Assembly (NCBI RefSeq): GCF_000724485.1
Contig: NZ_CP007739.1
Span: 1,224,843 to 1,288,842, forward strand
Direction of reading: 5' to 3'
Length of the DNA stretch: 64,000 bases
From: Bacillus methanolicus MGA3
GTDB lineage: Bacteria > Bacillota > Bacilli > Bacillales > Cytobacillaceae
Of this stretch, positions 11,701-21,153 are shown piece after piece. The notes under the pieces are model-generated. The model was not told where the DNA came from. It made no database searches and saw only the letters and a program-made list of their open reading frames with translations. Each line of letters starts with the position of its first letter. The first letter of the stretch is position 1. The position numbers and the translations under genes were made by a program.

Positions 11701-13111
11701 CTTGAATTTTTCGGGAGAATACCAGCCAAGAGCCCATAACTATACGAAAGTATTATTTGGTGAAGATAATGTGTATCGTGCCGGAACGATTGGTACGGTT
11801 GCAGATAAAACGGCATATGGATATGTAAAAGCATATCAGCAGGATCATAATTTAGAGCTTCGCGGAGCAGAAATCGACCGTTTAGCTTCGGGACTGACAG
11901 GTGTTAAAAGAACGACAGGACAGCATCCAGGTGGAATTATCGTTGTTCCGGATTATATGGATATTTATGATTTTTCGCCGATACAGTATCCGGCAGATGA
12001 TCAAACGTCAGAATGGCGGACAACGCATTTTGATTTCCATTCGATTCATGATAATCTGTTGAAACTTGATATTCTAGGACACGATGATCCGACTGTCATC
12101 CGCATGCTTCAAGACTTAAGCGGAATCGATCCGAAAACGATTCCGACGGATGATCCTGAAGTTATGAAAATTTTCAGTGGAACAGAATCGCTTGGAGTGA
12201 CTGAAGAGCAAATCATGTGTAAAACGGGAACGCTTGGTATTCCTGAATTTGGAACGAGATTTGTCCGGCAAATGCTCGAAGAAACGAAGCCGACGACGTT
12301 CTCTGAACTTGTCCAAATTTCCGGATTATCGCACGGGACGGATGTGTGGCTAGGTAATGCCCAAGAGCTCATTCAAAACAATATTTGTACACTGAGCGAA
12401 GTGATCGGGTGCCGTGATGATATTATGGTCTACCTAATTTATCAGGGGCTCGAACCAGCTTTTGCCTTTAAGATTATGGAATCCGTCCGTAAAGGGAAAG
12501 GCTTAACAGAAGAGATGGAAGCGGAAATGCGTAAGAACAACGTGCCGGAATGGTATATTGATTCTTGTAAAAAGATAAAATACATGTTCCCGAAAGCCCA
12601 CGCTGCTGCCTATGTTTTAATGGCAGTCCGTATTGCTTATTTTAAAGTGCATCACCCTCTTCTTTATTATGCAGCTTATTTTACCGTTCGTGCTGAAGAC
12701 TTTGATCTTGAAGCGATGACACGCGGGTCACAAGCGATTCGTGCCCGGATTGAAGAAATAAATGCAAAAGGGCTTGATGCTTCTCCTAAGGAAAAGAACC
12801 TTTTAACAGTGCTTGAATTGGCTCTTGAAATGTGCGAAAGGGGCTTTTCTTTCGGGAAAGTGGATCTTTACAAGTCAAGCGCTACTGAATTTATTATTGA
12901 TGGAAATTCCCTTATACCGCCTTTTAATTCGATTCCTGGACTAGGAACAAACGCCGCATTAAATATTGTGAAGGCAAGAAGCGAAGGAGAATTTTTGTCA
13001 AAAGAAGACCTTCAACAGAGAGGGAAAGTTTCAAAGACGATCATGGAATTTTTAGAAAATCATGGATGTCTTGATTCGCTTCCTGAACAAAATCAATTGT
13101 CATTATTCTAA
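8789..13111 (+). CDS. polC: DNA polymerase III alpha subunit, Gram-positive PolC type
   Basis: Replicative polymerase with built-in proofreading, acting at the replisome. 1440 residues. Order: N-terminal domain and OB fold; PHP segment starting near 341 ([16 protein letters not shown]); DnaQ-like 3'-5' exonuclease near 428 (FDVETTGLS); remainder of PHP; a four-cysteine zinc site near 914-946 (CPEC...CPKC); palm catalytic motif near 969 ([13 protein letters not shown]); and a C-terminal beta-clamp peptide, QNQLSLF. ATG 8789 is preferred over TTG 8771 because AGGAGAGAG (8776-8784) lies just upstream. Appears intact. Confidence 0.98.
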   Translation: MSDKASGKKERFQLLLQQLQLTEDAVVQHFYNAEIEKVTIEKKAKKWHFYFQFEKIIPCSVFRRFTAQLDKAFSHIANISYSIKVANQEFTDELIIDYWKSCIQDIDGISPPLLKLLNEQIPKVQGNKIVIQARNEAEGLAIKKKYAGIITNIYQSFGFPNLTLEIEISSESSNEEYKQFLLAKEKEDQERNLQALVEMQKKEAEKEKGIESENGPLMIGLTIKDDSDFRKLEEIVEEERRVAIEGYVFEAETKELKSGRTLLTFKITDYTSSILVKMFSRDKEDAEKFQRVKKGMWLKVRGSIQNDTFVRDLVMIGNDINEIKPIERKDTAPEGEKRVELHLHTPMSQMDAVTSVSTLVAQAKKWGHKAIAITDHAVVQSFPEAYGAGKKNDMKILYGLEANLVDDGVPIAYNSAHRLLAEDTFIVFDVETTGLSAVYNTIIELAAVKIRNGEIIDRFESFANPHHPLSATTIELTGITDDMVKNAPEVEDVLKRFHSWAGDGVLVAHNASFDIGFLNAGYKNIGIGKVANPVIDTLELARFLYPELKNHRLNTLAKKFDVELTQHHRAIYDAEATGYLLIKMLKNAHEKGIIYHDQLNDKMGQGNSYQRARPFHCTLLAQNETGLKNLFKLVSISHIDYFYRVPRIPRSQLQLHREGILVGSGCDKGEVFEGMMQKAPEEVEEIAQFYDYLEVHPKEVYAPLIEMELVRDEKALEEIIANIVKLGDKLNIPVVATGNVHYLNPHDKIYRKILVSSQGGANPLNRHQLPDVYFRTTNEMLDAFSFLGEEKAKEIVVTNTNKIADLIEPIKPIKDDLYTPKIEGADEEIRRMSYEMAKKIYGDPLPEIVEARLEKELKSIIGHGFAVIYLISHKLVKKSLDDGYLVGSRGSVGSSLVATMTEITEVNPLPPHYVCPECKHSEFFNDGSVGSGFDLPDKDCPKCGAKYKKDGHDIPFETFLGFKGDKVPDIDLNFSGEYQPRAHNYTKVLFGEDNVYRAGTIGTVADKTAYGYVKAYQQDHNLELRGAEIDRLASGLTGVKRTTGQHPGGIIVVPDYMDIYDFSPIQYPADDQTSEWRTTHFDFHSIHDNLLKLDILGHDDPTVIRMLQDLSGIDPKTIPTDDPEVMKIFSGTESLGVTEEQIMCKTGTLGIPEFGTRFVRQMLEETKPTTFSELVQISGLSHGTDVWLGNAQELIQNNICTLSEVIGCRDDIMVYLIYQGLEPAFAFKIMESVRKGKGLTEEMEAEMRKNNVPEWYIDSCKKIKYMFPKAHAAAYVLMAVRIAYFKVHHPLLYYAAYFTVRAEDFDLEAMTRGSQAIRARIEEINAKGLDASPKEKNLLTVLELALEMCERGFSFGKVDLYKSSATEFIIDGNSLIPPFNSIPGLGTNAALNIVKARSEGEFLSKEDLQQRGKVSKTIMEFLENHGCLDSLPEQNQLSLF

Positions 13112-13145
13112 AAACCTTTTCAATTCTTGTTTACAGCGATTCCAT

Positions 13146-13174
13146 TTGCAATAAATATTCGTTTATGGTATAGT
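13146..13174 (+). promoter_or_regulatory. Sigma-A promoter of the rimP-nusA-infB operon
   Basis: -35 TTGCAA (13146-13151), 17-nt spacer, -10 TATAGT (13169-13174). It lies in the polC-rimP spacer, about 150 nt upstream of rimP, at the head of a nine-gene run. Confidence 0.65.
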
Positions 13175-13209
13175 TTTATTTGGAAATACTAAGAATAAAC
13201 TCTAGCAGA

Positions 13210-13233
13210 CAAGAGTGGGGCGACCCACTCTTT
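13210..13233 (+). promoter_or_regulatory. Leader hairpin of the rimP operon
   Basis: AAGAGTGGG (13211-13219) pairs with CCCACTCTT (13224-13232) around a GCGA-type tetraloop, about 40 nt downstream of the -10. It is followed by TTTCGTATTTG, so weak termination or attenuation is possible. Its role in autoregulating the nusA operon is inference. Confidence 0.5.
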
Positions 13234-13325
13234 CGTATTTGTTTACATAAGAATGTAATCGGAACTTTTTCCGGTTTTTATTTTTCCTGCCGGTAAGAGA
13301 ATGTAAGTTAAGGAGGGATTAGATT

Positions 13326-13796
13326 TTGAGCAAGGTATCGGAAATAGTTGAAGAATTAGTAACGCCAATCCTAGATGAAAACGGCTTGGAGCTAGTTGAC
13401 ATTGAATATGTTAAAGAAGGAAAAGAATGGTTTCTCCGCGTGTTTATCGATAAAGATACCGGAGTAGATATTGAGGAATGCGGGATTGTGAGTGAAAAGT
13501 TAAGTGAAAAGCTTGATGCAATTGATCCCATCCCCCATAACTACTTTCTTGAAGTTTCTTCACCTGGAGCGGAACGCCCTTTAAAGAAAGAAAAAGACTT
13601 CGAAAAAGCGGTCGGCAAAAATATTTTCATTAAGACATATGAACCTATTGATGGTGAAAAGACTTTCGAAGGAATTTTAACTCATTTTGACAGAGAAATA
13701 GTTAAAATAGAGATTAAAATAAAAACGAGAAAAAAAATGATTGAAATCCCGTTTAGTAAAATTGCCAGCGCCCGTTTGGCTGTCAGTTTTTCATAA
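13326..13796 (+). CDS. rimP: Ribosome maturation factor RimP
   Basis: Needed for 30S subunit maturation. 156 residues with the family N-terminal alpha/beta domain ([20 protein letters not shown]) and the SPGAERPLK motif near 80. C-terminal Sm-like domain. Starts at TTG 13326 with a strong AAGGAGGG ribosome-binding site (13310-13316). First gene of the operon that runs into nusA. Confidence 0.96.
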   Translation: MSKVSEIVEELVTPILDENGLELVDIEYVKEGKEWFLRVFIDKDTGVDIEECGIVSEKLSEKLDAIDPIPHNYFLEVSSPGAERPLKKEKDFEKAVGKNIFIKTYEPIDGEKTFEGILTHFDREIVKIEIKIKTRKKMIEIPFSKIASARLAVSFS

Positions 13797-13853
13797 ATGA
13801 TGGTTTTTCTAAATAATAAAGAGTTTTTTAGAGATTAAAGGGGGAACGATCTC

Positions 13854-14969
13854 ATGGCAAGTGAATTATTAGATGCACTGACTTTACTTGAAAAAGAAAA
13901 AGGCATTTCTCGTGAAGTTTTGATTGAAGCAATAGAGGCAGCTCTTATTTCCGCTTACCGCAGGAATTTTAATCAGGCACAAAACGTGCGAATAGATATA
14001 AATCTGGAAAATGGTTCTATGCGGGTTTTTGCAAGGAAAGAGGTTGTAGAGGAAGTATTTGATCCTCGCCTCGAAATTTCTCTGGAAGAAGCGCAGAAAA
14101 TTAACCCGAATTATCAAGTTGAAGATATTGTTGAATTGGAAGTTACGCCAAAGGAGTTTGGCCGAATAGCTGCGCAAACAGCAAAACAAGTTGTCACCCA
14201 GCGTGTCCGCGAAGCTGAAAGAGGAATCATTTATTCTGAATTTATTGACCGTGAAGAAGATATTATGACGGGAATCGTTCAGCGGCAAGATTCAAGATTT
14301 ATTTATGTAAGCCTTGGAAAAATTGAAGCCATTTTACCGGCAAATGAGCAAATGCCGAATGAACAATATAAACCGCATGATCGAATTAAAGTTTACATTA
14401 CAAAGGTGGAAAAAACGACAAAAGGACCGCAAATTTATGTTTCCAGAACCCATCCGGGACTTTTAAAAAGATTATTTGAAATCGAGGTTCCGGAAATATA
14501 CGACGGTACAGTTGAAATCAAGTCTGTTGCCAGGGAAGCTGGAGACCGTTCAAAAATTTCCGTTCATTCCGATAATCCTGAGGTAGATCCGGTCGGTTCT
14601 TGTGTCGGGCCAAAAGGAAGCCGTGTTCAAGCGGTTGTAAACGAATTAAAAGGTGAAAAAATCGATATTGTCAAATGGTCTGACGATCCGGTCGTTTTTG
14701 TTGCAAATGCACTTAGCCCTTCAAAAGTTCTTGATGTGATCGTAAATGAGGAAGAAAAAGCAACAACCGTTATCGTTCCTGATTACCAGCTATCGCTTGC
14801 AATCGGAAAACGGGGCCAAAATGCGCGTCTTGCTGCTAAGCTGACTGGCTGGAAAATTGATATTAAGGCTGAATCAGAGGCGCGTGAAGCGGGAATTTAT
14901 CCGCGCAATGAACAATTGCTGACGTTTGATGAGGAAGAAGATACCGAAGAAGAATATACAATCGATTAA
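13854..14969 (+). CDS. nusA: Transcription termination/antitermination factor NusA
   Basis: RNA polymerase-associated factor that stimulates pausing and intrinsic termination. 371 residues, matching the short Gram-positive form without the C-terminal AR repeats of E. coli. Domains: N-terminal RNAP-binding (1-125), S1 (about 135-200, beginning [18 protein letters not shown]), and two KH domains (about 230-345, with [15 protein letters not shown] and [18 protein letters not shown]). The acidic tail is [16 protein letters not shown] precedes the ATG. Sits between rimP and rnpM, as in other Firmicutes. Confidence 0.98.
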   Translation: MASELLDALTLLEKEKGISREVLIEAIEAALISAYRRNFNQAQNVRIDINLENGSMRVFARKEVVEEVFDPRLEISLEEAQKINPNYQVEDIVELEVTPKEFGRIAAQTAKQVVTQRVREAERGIIYSEFIDREEDIMTGIVQRQDSRFIYVSLGKIEAILPANEQMPNEQYKPHDRIKVYITKVEKTTKGPQIYVSRTHPGLLKRLFEIEVPEIYDGTVEIKSVAREAGDRSKISVHSDNPEVDPVGSCVGPKGSRVQAVVNELKGEKIDIVKWSDDPVVFVANALSPSKVLDVIVNEEEKATTVIVPDYQLSLAIGKRGQNARLAAKLTGWKIDIKAESEAREAGIYPRNEQLLTFDEEEDTEEEYTID

Positions 14970-14987
14970 GGAATGAGGTGAATGATC

Positions 14988-15269
14988 GTGAACAAACAAA
15001 AAAAAGTTCCAATGCGCAAATGTGTTGCAACTGGTGAAATGAAACCTAAAAAAGAACTCGTTCGCATCGTTCGCTCTAAAGAAGGCGTGGTATCCATTGA
15101 TCCAACAGGGAAAAAATCCGGACGTGGAGCTTACCTGTCTAAAGATAAAGAAGCCATCCTTCTGGCAAAGAAAAAAAATATTTTAGCAAATCATTTACAA
15201 ACAACAATTGATGAGACAATATATGATGAGCTCTTAGAGCTTATAGAGAAGGAGAAACGACTATCCTGA
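14988..15269 (+). CDS. rnpM: RNase P modulator RnpM (YlxR family)
   Basis: Small nucleic-acid-binding protein of the DUF448 family; in B. subtilis YlxR/RnpM is reported to bind RNase P RNA and affect its activity. 93 residues. The conserved surface is [20 protein letters not shown], followed by [12 protein letters not shown] 14988 is chosen because GAGGTG (14975-14980) lies 7 nt upstream; the ATG at 14982 would leave a 1-nt gap. The stop overlaps the ylxQ start by one base. Confidence 0.93.
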   Translation: MNKQKKVPMRKCVATGEMKPKKELVRIVRSKEGVVSIDPTGKKSGRGAYLSKDKEAILLAKKKNILANHLQTTIDETIYDELLELIEKEKRLS

Positions 15270-15571
15270 TGAATTCTAATCAATGGATGTCATTGCTTGG
15301 CTTAGCCAATCGAGCGCGTAAAATTATCTCAGGCGAGGAACTTACCATTAAGGAAATAAGAAACGGTAAAGCAAAGCTCGTTTTATTGGCTAGAGATGCA
15401 TCAGCCAATACGGCAAAGAAAATTACAGATAAATGCGGGTCCTATCACGTCCCATATAAAATGGTTGAAAACCGATATATGCTCGGTCAAGCAATTGGAA
15501 AAGAAGCCCGCGTAGTCGCAGCCATTTTAGATGAAGGATTTGCGAAAAAACTGATGACGTTGCTCGATTAA
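15269..15571 (+). CDS. ylxQ: L7Ae/L30e/YlxQ-family RNA-binding protein
   Basis: 100-residue ribosomal-L7Ae-like protein. The fold is recognised from [36 protein letters not shown] spacing (about 13-45) and the [16 protein letters not shown] helix. Members bind kink-turn RNA; the cellular target of YlxQ is not established. Overlaps rnpM by one base and is followed 20 nt later by infB, consistent with a translation-related role. Confidence 0.92.
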   Translation: MNSNQWMSLLGLANRARKIISGEELTIKEIRNGKAKLVLLARDASANTAKKITDKCGSYHVPYKMVENRYMLGQAIGKEARVVAAILDEGFAKKLMTLLD

Positions 15572-15590
15572 TTTTAGCGGGGGTGAAAAT

Positions 15591-17819
15591 ATGAGTAAAA
15601 CGAGAGTTTATGAATATGCGAAAAAACATAATATATCAAGCAAAGACGTAATATCAAAACTAAAAGATATGAATATTGATGTAAAAAATCACATGGCAAC
15701 ATTAGAAGAAGAAACGATCAAAAAATTGGACGGAGTTTATATAAAAAAAGAGGAGAAAAAAACGCAAAAACAAGCTAAACAACAACATCCTCAAAGCAAC
15801 CTGCAGCAAAATGTCGTGCTGAAAACGAAGGCAGTTTCCTTTGAAGATGACGATGATACAAATATAAATCCGAACCGTGTAAAAGTGAAACCAGTTCCTA
15901 AAAATAAAGAGGGCAAAAAATACGAACAAGAACTTCAATCAAAAGAAAAAAAGGCTTTAAATAAAAATAAAAATAAGAGCAATAACAATAAACAAAAAAA
16001 TAATCATAATAAAGGAAAAAATAATCAATCACATCAAGTCCAGCCTCAAAAGAAAAAAGAAATTGAAATGCCGTCTAAAATTACATTTACAGAATCTTTA
16101 ACAGTTGCAGAGCTTGCGAAAAAGCTGCATCGGGAGCCTTCTGAAATCATTAAGAAACTATTTATGCTCGGTGTAATAGCAACAATCAATCAAGCTCTTG
16201 ATAAAGATGCAATTGAATTGATTGCAAGTGAATATGGGGTAGAAGTGGAAGAAGAGATCCAAGTCGATACGACGGACCTCGAAATCTACTTTACGAAAGA
16301 TGATGAAAAAGACCTTGTAGAAAGGCCTCCGGTTGTAACGATTATGGGCCACGTTGACCATGGTAAAACCACTTTACTTGACTCAATTCGGAATACGAAG
16401 GTAACTGCTCAAGAGGCCGGTGGTATTACACAGCATATCGGTGCTTATCAAGTTGTTAAAAACGGAAAGAAAATAACGTTTCTTGATACACCAGGACATG
16501 CCGCTTTTACGACGATGCGTGCACGCGGAGCAAGCATTACAGACATTACAATACTTGTCGTAGCTGCAGACGATGGAGTAATGCCGCAAACAATTGAAGC
16601 CATTAACCATGCAAAAGCAGCTAACGTTCCAATTATTGTAGCAGTTAATAAAATAGATAAACCTACAGCAAATCCTGACCGTGTTATGCAGGAATTGACC
16701 GAACATGGTTTAGTTCCAGAAGCTTGGGGCGGCGACACGATATTTGTTCAGATTTCTGCACTGAAAGGTGAAGGAATTGATGAACTGCTTGAAATGATTT
16801 TGCTTGTAAGTGAAGTTGAAGAGTATAAAGCAAATCCAAACCGTAATGCCGTTGGTACAGTTATTGAAGCACAGCTCGATAAAGGCCGGGGATCGGTTGC
16901 TACCCTGTTAGTTCAAAACGGAACATTGAAAGTGGGAGATCCGATCGTTGTTGGAAATACGTTCGGGCGTGTGCGTGCTATGGTAAACGATATGGGCCGT
17001 CGTATAAAAGAAGCTGGTCCGTCTACACCGGTTGAAATTACTGGATTGAACGAAGTACCGCAAGCCGGTGATCGCTTTGTTGTGTTTGACGATGAGAAAA
17101 CAGCTCGTCAAATTGGCGAAGCGCGTGCCCAAAAAGCCTTACAGGCCCAGCGCGGAGAAAAAACAAGAGTAAGCCTTGAATCCTTGTTTGAACAAATGAA
17201 ACAAGGGGAAATGAAAGAGCTTAACGTGATTATTAAAGCAGATGTACAAGGATCTGCAGAAGCACTTGCCGCTTCATTGCAAAAAATTGATGTCGACGGT
17301 GTGAACATCCGAATCATTCACTCTGGCGTAGGTGCGATTACCGAATCAGATATAACGCTTGCTGCCGCTTCGGATGCCATTGTGATCGGTTTTAACGTTC
17401 GTCCAGACGTAAACGCCAAACGTGCAGCTGAAGTTGAAAAAGTAGACATTCGCTTGCACAGAATTATTTACAAAGCAATTGAAGAAATTGAAGCAGCAAT
17501 GAAAGGGCTTCTTGAACCTGAGTTCGAAGAAAAAATTATCGGTCAGGCAGAAGTACGCCAAACATTCAAAGTGTCGAAAGTTGGAACAATTGCCGGTTGC
17601 TACGTTACAGACGGAAAGATTACACGAGACAGCGGTGTTCGCTTAATTCGAGACGGAATTGTCATCTTTGAAGGTGTCATTGATGCACTAAAACGTTTTA
17701 AAGATGATGCAAAAGAGGTAAACCAAGGCTATGAGTGCGGGATTACCATTAAAAACTTCAATGATATTAAAGAAGGCGACATCATTGAAGCATACATTAT
17801 GGAAGAAGTGGAACGTTAA
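15591..17819 (+). CDS. infB: Translation initiation factor IF-2
   Basis: GTPase that brings fMet-tRNA to the 30S subunit and promotes subunit joining. 742 residues. Two IF2-N segments (about 1-55 and 163-215) flank a low-complexity Lys/Asn/Gln-rich linker (about 56-160). The G domain begins near 252 with GHVDHGKTT, followed by DTPGHAAFT and NKIDK. Two beta-barrel domains and the C-terminal fMet-tRNA-binding domain ([18 protein letters not shown]) complete it. GGGGGTGA precedes the ATG. The stop overlaps the ylxP start by one base. Confidence 0.98.
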   Translation: MSKTRVYEYAKKHNISSKDVISKLKDMNIDVKNHMATLEEETIKKLDGVYIKKEEKKTQKQAKQQHPQSNLQQNVVLKTKAVSFEDDDDTNINPNRVKVKPVPKNKEGKKYEQELQSKEKKALNKNKNKSNNNKQKNNHNKGKNNQSHQVQPQKKKEIEMPSKITFTESLTVAELAKKLHREPSEIIKKLFMLGVIATINQALDKDAIELIASEYGVEVEEEIQVDTTDLEIYFTKDDEKDLVERPPVVTIMGHVDHGKTTLLDSIRNTKVTAQEAGGITQHIGAYQVVKNGKKITFLDTPGHAAFTTMRARGASITDITILVVAADDGVMPQTIEAINHAKAANVPIIVAVNKIDKPTANPDRVMQELTEHGLVPEAWGGDTIFVQISALKGEGIDELLEMILLVSEVEEYKANPNRNAVGTVIEAQLDKGRGSVATLLVQNGTLKVGDPIVVGNTFGRVRAMVNDMGRRIKEAGPSTPVEITGLNEVPQAGDRFVVFDDEKTARQIGEARAQKALQAQRGEKTRVSLESLFEQMKQGEMKELNVIIKADVQGSAEALAASLQKIDVDGVNIRIIHSGVGAITESDITLAAASDAIVIGFNVRPDVNAKRAAEVEKVDIRLHRIIYKAIEEIEAAMKGLLEPEFEEKIIGQAEVRQTFKVSKVGTIAGCYVTDGKITRDSGVRLIRDGIVIFEGVIDALKRFKDDAKEVNQGYECGITIKNFNDIKEGDIIEAYIMEEVER

Positions 17820-18100
17820 TGGTAATCGGCTTGGCCGCGTGTGAATGCATCATTTATGATGCCTCTTCACTAAAAGAGAAAAGGGCAGTTCTCAAGCGCA
17901 TACTCATGCGACTTAAGCAAAAATTTAATATTTCCGTTGCGGAAGTCGATCATCAAGATGTTTGGCAGCGTACTAAAATTGCCGTTGTTGCCGTTTCATC
18001 CGCAAAGATTTCAGCGGAACAGGAACTGCAAAATGCTTTGAAATTAATCGACTCTTTTCCGGAAATTGAACGGACAATCACCGATATAGAATGGCTTTAA
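17819..18100 (+). CDS. ylxP: YlxP-family (DUF503) protein
   Basis: 93-residue DUF503 protein with the typical SLKEKRAVLKRILMRLKQKFNISVAEV segment. The function is not established; its constant position between infB and rbfA suggests a ribosome-maturation role. ATG overlaps the infB stop, so translation is probably coupled. Confidence 0.9.
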   Translation: MVIGLAACECIIYDASSLKEKRAVLKRILMRLKQKFNISVAEVDHQDVWQRTKIAVVAVSSAKISAEQELQNALKLIDSFPEIERTITDIEWL

Positions 18101-18155
18101 AGAACAAATGGCGAAAGCTGCCCGGTTAGTTGTGTCAGAATGAGGTGAAGTGAAA

Positions 18156-18527
18156 ATGAACCTTAGAGCAAACCGTGTTGGAGAACAAATGAAAAAAGAA
18201 CTTGGAGATATTATCGGCAGAAAAATAAAAGACCCGCGGATCGGGTTTGTTACGGTAACCGATGTCCAAGTAACCGGTGACCTCCAGCAAGCAAAGGTTT
18301 TTATTTCGGTTTTAGGTGACGAAGAGCAAAGAGAAAATACGCTAAAAGGCTTGGCAAAAGCTAAGGGATTTATCCGCTCAGAAATCGGACAGCGCATTCG
18401 TTTGCGCAAAACACCTGAAATCATTTTTGAATTTGATGAATCCATTGAATACGGAAATCGAATTGAATCATTGCTTCATCAAATTCATAATGAAGAAAAA
18501 TCGAAAGAAGACCGGAATGAAGAATAA
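18156..18527 (+). CDS. rbfA: 30S ribosome-binding factor RbfA
   Basis: Late 30S assembly and cold-adaptation factor that binds near the 16S rRNA 5' helix. 123 residues with a type II KH-like fold; conserved [14 protein letters not shown] at the N-terminus, [14 protein letters not shown], and [15 protein letters not shown] 18156 has GAGGTGA (18142-18148) 7 nt upstream; GTG 18150 is too close to it. A hairpin terminator follows directly after the stop. Confidence 0.97.
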   Translation: MNLRANRVGEQMKKELGDIIGRKIKDPRIGFVTVTDVQVTGDLQQAKVFISVLGDEEQRENTLKGLAKAKGFIRSEIGQRIRLRKTPEIIFEFDESIEYGNRIESLLHQIHNEEKSKEDRNEE

Positions 18528-18554
18528 GGATAGACTCTGCGTCTATCCTTTTTC
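18526..18554 (+). terminator. Intra-operon terminator after rbfA
   Basis: Perfect stem GGATAGAC (18528-18535) / GTCTATCC (18541-18548), 5-nt loop, then TTTTTC. It begins at the rbfA stop codon and lies 33 nt before truB, so it may lower expression of truB-ribF relative to infB-rbfA. Confidence 0.8.
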
Positions 18555-18586
18555 ACTTGAAATTCCAAAAAAGGTGGCGATCTTAA

Positions 18587-19501
18587 GTGGATGGTATTTT
18601 ACCACTTTTCAAGCCAAAAGGAATGACTTCTCATGATTGTGTTTTTAAGCTTCGGAAAATGCTCAAAATCAAAAAAATCGGCCATACGGGAACTTTGGAT
18701 CCCGATGTTAACGGAGTATTACCAATTTGCATTGGCAAAGCAACGAAAGTAGCGGAATACATAACAGAAGCTGGAAAAACATATGAGGGAGAAGTGACCA
18801 TTGGGTATTCAACCACAACTGAAGATGCTTCAGGGGACATTGTTGAACAAATGCCAGGGATTAAAACATTTACAAGGGAAGAGATCCTTCAAGTCTTGCA
18901 TTCCTTTAGAGGTGAAATTGTCCAGACACCTCCCATGTATTCAGCCGTTAAAGTTAATGGAAAACGATTATATGAGTATGCGAGACTAGGAATCGAAGTT
19001 GAACGGCCAAGCAGGAAGGTAACCATCTATTCCATTGAACTTTTGGATGAGAGAAACATTTTTGAAGGCGAGACGGTAACTTTCCGTTTCCGCGTTTCGT
19101 GCAGCAAAGGAACTTACATCCGAACCCTTGCAGTCATGATAGGCGAAAAACTCGGGTTCCCTGCCCACATGTCTGATTTGATAAGAATTCAATCTGCCGG
19201 TTTCACCTTGGCTGATTCTCTGACCTTTGAACAAATACAGACAATGATTGATAATGAAACCATTTCTGAAGCTCTATTTCCGGTTGAAGCTGCGCTGTCT
19301 CATTTGCCGAAATATCAATTAGATGATAAAGTAGCAGAGAAAGTAAAAAATGGTGCTGTTTTAAGCACTCCTAAACAATTAGAAAAATTGGATGGGCCTG
19401 TCGTTTTTGAAACAAAAACGGGGATCGCGTTAGCTATTTATAAGCTGCATCCTTTGAAAAAAGGCTTCATGAAACCCGAGAAAGTTTTAAGAAATGAATA
19501 A
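18587..19501 (+). CDS. truB: tRNA pseudouridine(55) synthase
   Basis: Forms pseudouridine-55 in the T-loop of tRNAs. 304 residues. Catalytic Asp38 lies in GHTGTLDPDVNGVLP; the upstream FKPKGMTSHDCV motif and the downstream SKGTYIRTLA motif are conserved. Starts at GTG 18587 with AAAGGTGG (18569-18576) upstream. Positioned between rbfA and ribF, as in B. subtilis. Confidence 0.97.
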   Translation: MDGILPLFKPKGMTSHDCVFKLRKMLKIKKIGHTGTLDPDVNGVLPICIGKATKVAEYITEAGKTYEGEVTIGYSTTTEDASGDIVEQMPGIKTFTREEILQVLHSFRGEIVQTPPMYSAVKVNGKRLYEYARLGIEVERPSRKVTIYSIELLDERNIFEGETVTFRFRVSCSKGTYIRTLAVMIGEKLGFPAHMSDLIRIQSAGFTLADSLTFEQIQTMIDNETISEALFPVEAALSHLPKYQLDDKVAEKVKNGAVLSTPKQLEKLDGPVVFETKTGIALAIYKLHPLKKGFMKPEKVLRNE

Positions 19502-19535
19502 TAAATAGGCTCGTGCAAGAAAAGGTGAATTCAGC

Positions 19536-20486
19536 GTGGAAATTATTCATATTCATCATCCCCATCAGTTTCATAAATTCGATTTTCCGCCTCTCGTTAT
19601 GGCGCTAGGTTATTTTGACGGTGTCCATCTCGGCCACCAGAAAGTCATTGGGAAGGCAAAAGAAATTGCTGTTAAAAGTGGAATGAAAAGTGCCGTGATG
19701 ACATTCGATCCTCATCCCTCTGTAGTGTTAGGAAAGAGTGTTCGGCATGTGGAATACATAACACCTTTAAAAGATAAAATCCGGTTTATTTCCGGCTTGA
19801 AAATTGATTATCTGTTTGTAGTCCATTTTACAGTTAATTTCGCAAACCTTCTTCCTCAAGAATTTGTCGATCAATATATAATTGGTTTAAATGTCAAACA
19901 CGCAGTTGCCGGGTTTGATTTTACATATGGAAGAATGGGAAAAGGTACGATGGAGACTCTCCCTTTTCATTCTCGTGAACAATTCGGATATACTGTTGTC
20001 CCGAAATTATCTTCAAGGGATGAAAAAATTAGCTCAACGTTAATCCGGTCATTGATCCGTGAAGGGAGAACGGAGGAACTACCCGATTTGCTCGGACGCT
20101 TTTATTCCATAAAGGGAACAGTCGTACATGGGGATAAAAGAGGAAGAACAATTGGGTTTCCAACTGCAAATATTGAGTTAACTGATGAATACATTTTGCC
20201 GCCGGTAGGTGTGTATGCTGTTCGGATTCGTATTAATGAACAATGGTTTGAAGGTGTTTGCAACGTTGGATACAAACCAACGTTTAATCAAGTAAATCCT
20301 GATAAGCCTTCCATAGAGGTTCATATTTTTCGGTTTGAACAAGAGATATATGGCGAAGAAGTAACCGTTGAATGGCATATGCGTTTACGTAATGAGAAAA
20401 AATTTGCTGGAATTGAACAGCTTGTCTCACAGATCGAAAAAGATCGGCAGGCTGCCCTTCAGTATTTTAAGAAAAACAGCGTTTAG
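19536..20486 (+). CDS. ribF: Bifunctional riboflavin kinase / FAD synthetase
   Basis: Converts riboflavin to FMN and FMN to FAD. 316 residues. N-terminal nucleotidyltransferase domain with GYFDGVHLGHQ (25-35) and SSTLIRSLIREG near 165. C-terminal riboflavin kinase domain with GDKRGRTIGFPTANIE near 198-213. Starts at GTG 19536 after AAAGGTGAA. Called ribC in B. subtilis. No FMN riboswitch is seen here. Confidence 0.97.
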   Translation: MEIIHIHHPHQFHKFDFPPLVMALGYFDGVHLGHQKVIGKAKEIAVKSGMKSAVMTFDPHPSVVLGKSVRHVEYITPLKDKIRFISGLKIDYLFVVHFTVNFANLLPQEFVDQYIIGLNVKHAVAGFDFTYGRMGKGTMETLPFHSREQFGYTVVPKLSSRDEKISSTLIRSLIREGRTEELPDLLGRFYSIKGTVVHGDKRGRTIGFPTANIELTDEYILPPVGVYAVRIRINEQWFEGVCNVGYKPTFNQVNPDKPSIEVHIFRFEQEIYGEEVTVEWHMRLRNEKKFAGIEQLVSQIEKDRQAALQYFKKNSV

Positions 20487-20488
20487 AC

Positions 20489-20517
20489 TTGCTTTTTGTC
20501 ATAAAAAGTTGTATCCT
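20489..20517 (+). promoter_or_regulatory. Candidate sigma-A promoter of rpsO
   Basis: -35 TTGCTT (20489-20494), 17-nt spacer, -10 TATCCT (20512-20517), directly after the ribF stop and about 90 nt upstream of rpsO. Confidence 0.5.
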
Positions 20518-20518
20518 T

Positions 20519-20607
20519 AAAAGGTATGAAGTTGAACCTTTGCTTGGCAAGTCGAATCACCGACGCTTGCTCAGTAAATGGGGATTATTAATTAGGAGGT
20601 GAACTGG
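20519..20607 (+). promoter_or_regulatory. Structured rpsO leader, possible S15 autoregulatory site
   Basis: Two hairpins are visible: AAAGGT (20520-20525)/ACCTTT (20536-20541), and GCAAG-TCG (20547-20554)/CGA-cg-CTTGC (20561-20570). S15 of related Bacilli represses its own mRNA by binding a junction that mimics 16S rRNA. Equating this leader with that element is inference. Confidence 0.45.
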
Positions 20608-20877
20608 ATGGCTATCACACAAGAACGTAAAAATGAAATCATTAATCAATTCAAAATTCACGAAAACGATACTGGTTCTCCAGAAGTACAAATTGCTGTC
20701 CTTACTGAACAGATTAACAATTTAAACGAACATTTACGTGTGCACAAAAAAGACCATCATTCACGTCGCGGTCTTTTAAAAATGGTAGGTAAACGCCGTA
20801 ACCTTTTAACGTATCTACGAAACAAAGACGTTCAACGTTACCGTGAACTTATCAACAAACTTGGTTTACGTCGATAG
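20608..20877 (+). CDS. rpsO: Small ribosomal subunit protein uS15
   Basis: 16S rRNA-binding protein of the 30S platform. 89 residues, with the conserved [18 protein letters not shown] and [16 protein letters not shown] segments. ATG 20608 is chosen; AGGAGGTG (20594-20601) precedes it, and the upstream in-frame GTG at 20599 overlaps that site. Own promoter candidate upstream and strong terminator downstream. Confidence 0.99.
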   Translation: MAITQERKNEIINQFKIHENDTGSPEVQIAVLTEQINNLNEHLRVHKKDHHSRRGLLKMVGKRRNLLTYLRNKDVQRYRELINKLGLRR

Positions 20878-20884
20878 TCAACTG

Positions 20885-20910
20885 AAGCGGGATCTTTCCC
20901 GCTTTTTCTT
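20885..20910 (+). terminator. Terminator after rpsO
   Basis: AAGCGGGA (20885-20892) pairs with TCCCGCTT around a TCTT loop, followed by TTTCTT. Confidence 0.85.
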
Positions 20911-20924
20911 ATACTGTAATAAAA

Positions 20925-20947
20925 TGAAAACGATTTGTACGTTTTCA
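20925..20947 (+). promoter_or_regulatory. Inverted repeat in the rpsO-pnp spacer
   Basis: TGAAAACG (20925-20932) and CGTTTTCA (20940-20947) form a perfect 8-bp inverted repeat with a 7-nt centre, about 205 nt upstream of pnp. It could be an operator or an mRNA hairpin. No clear sigma-A promoter was found in the rest of the 240-nt spacer; TATAAC near 21034 is a weak -10 candidate. Confidence 0.35.
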
Positions 20948-21153
20948 GAAAAGAATGATATGAAAAACGGGAAGTTTCTTTTTTAAACACATCATACATA
21001 AACAATTTAATGAGCATCATTTTCGTGCATACTATAACTATAAGAAAGCATTTATATGCAATAAAATAATAATCAGATGTTAAAAGCAGAGTTTATATCA
21101 TTACCTTGTTTTTTCTCTGAAAGTGATTCAGATAGAGAGGGGTTTAAATACGA

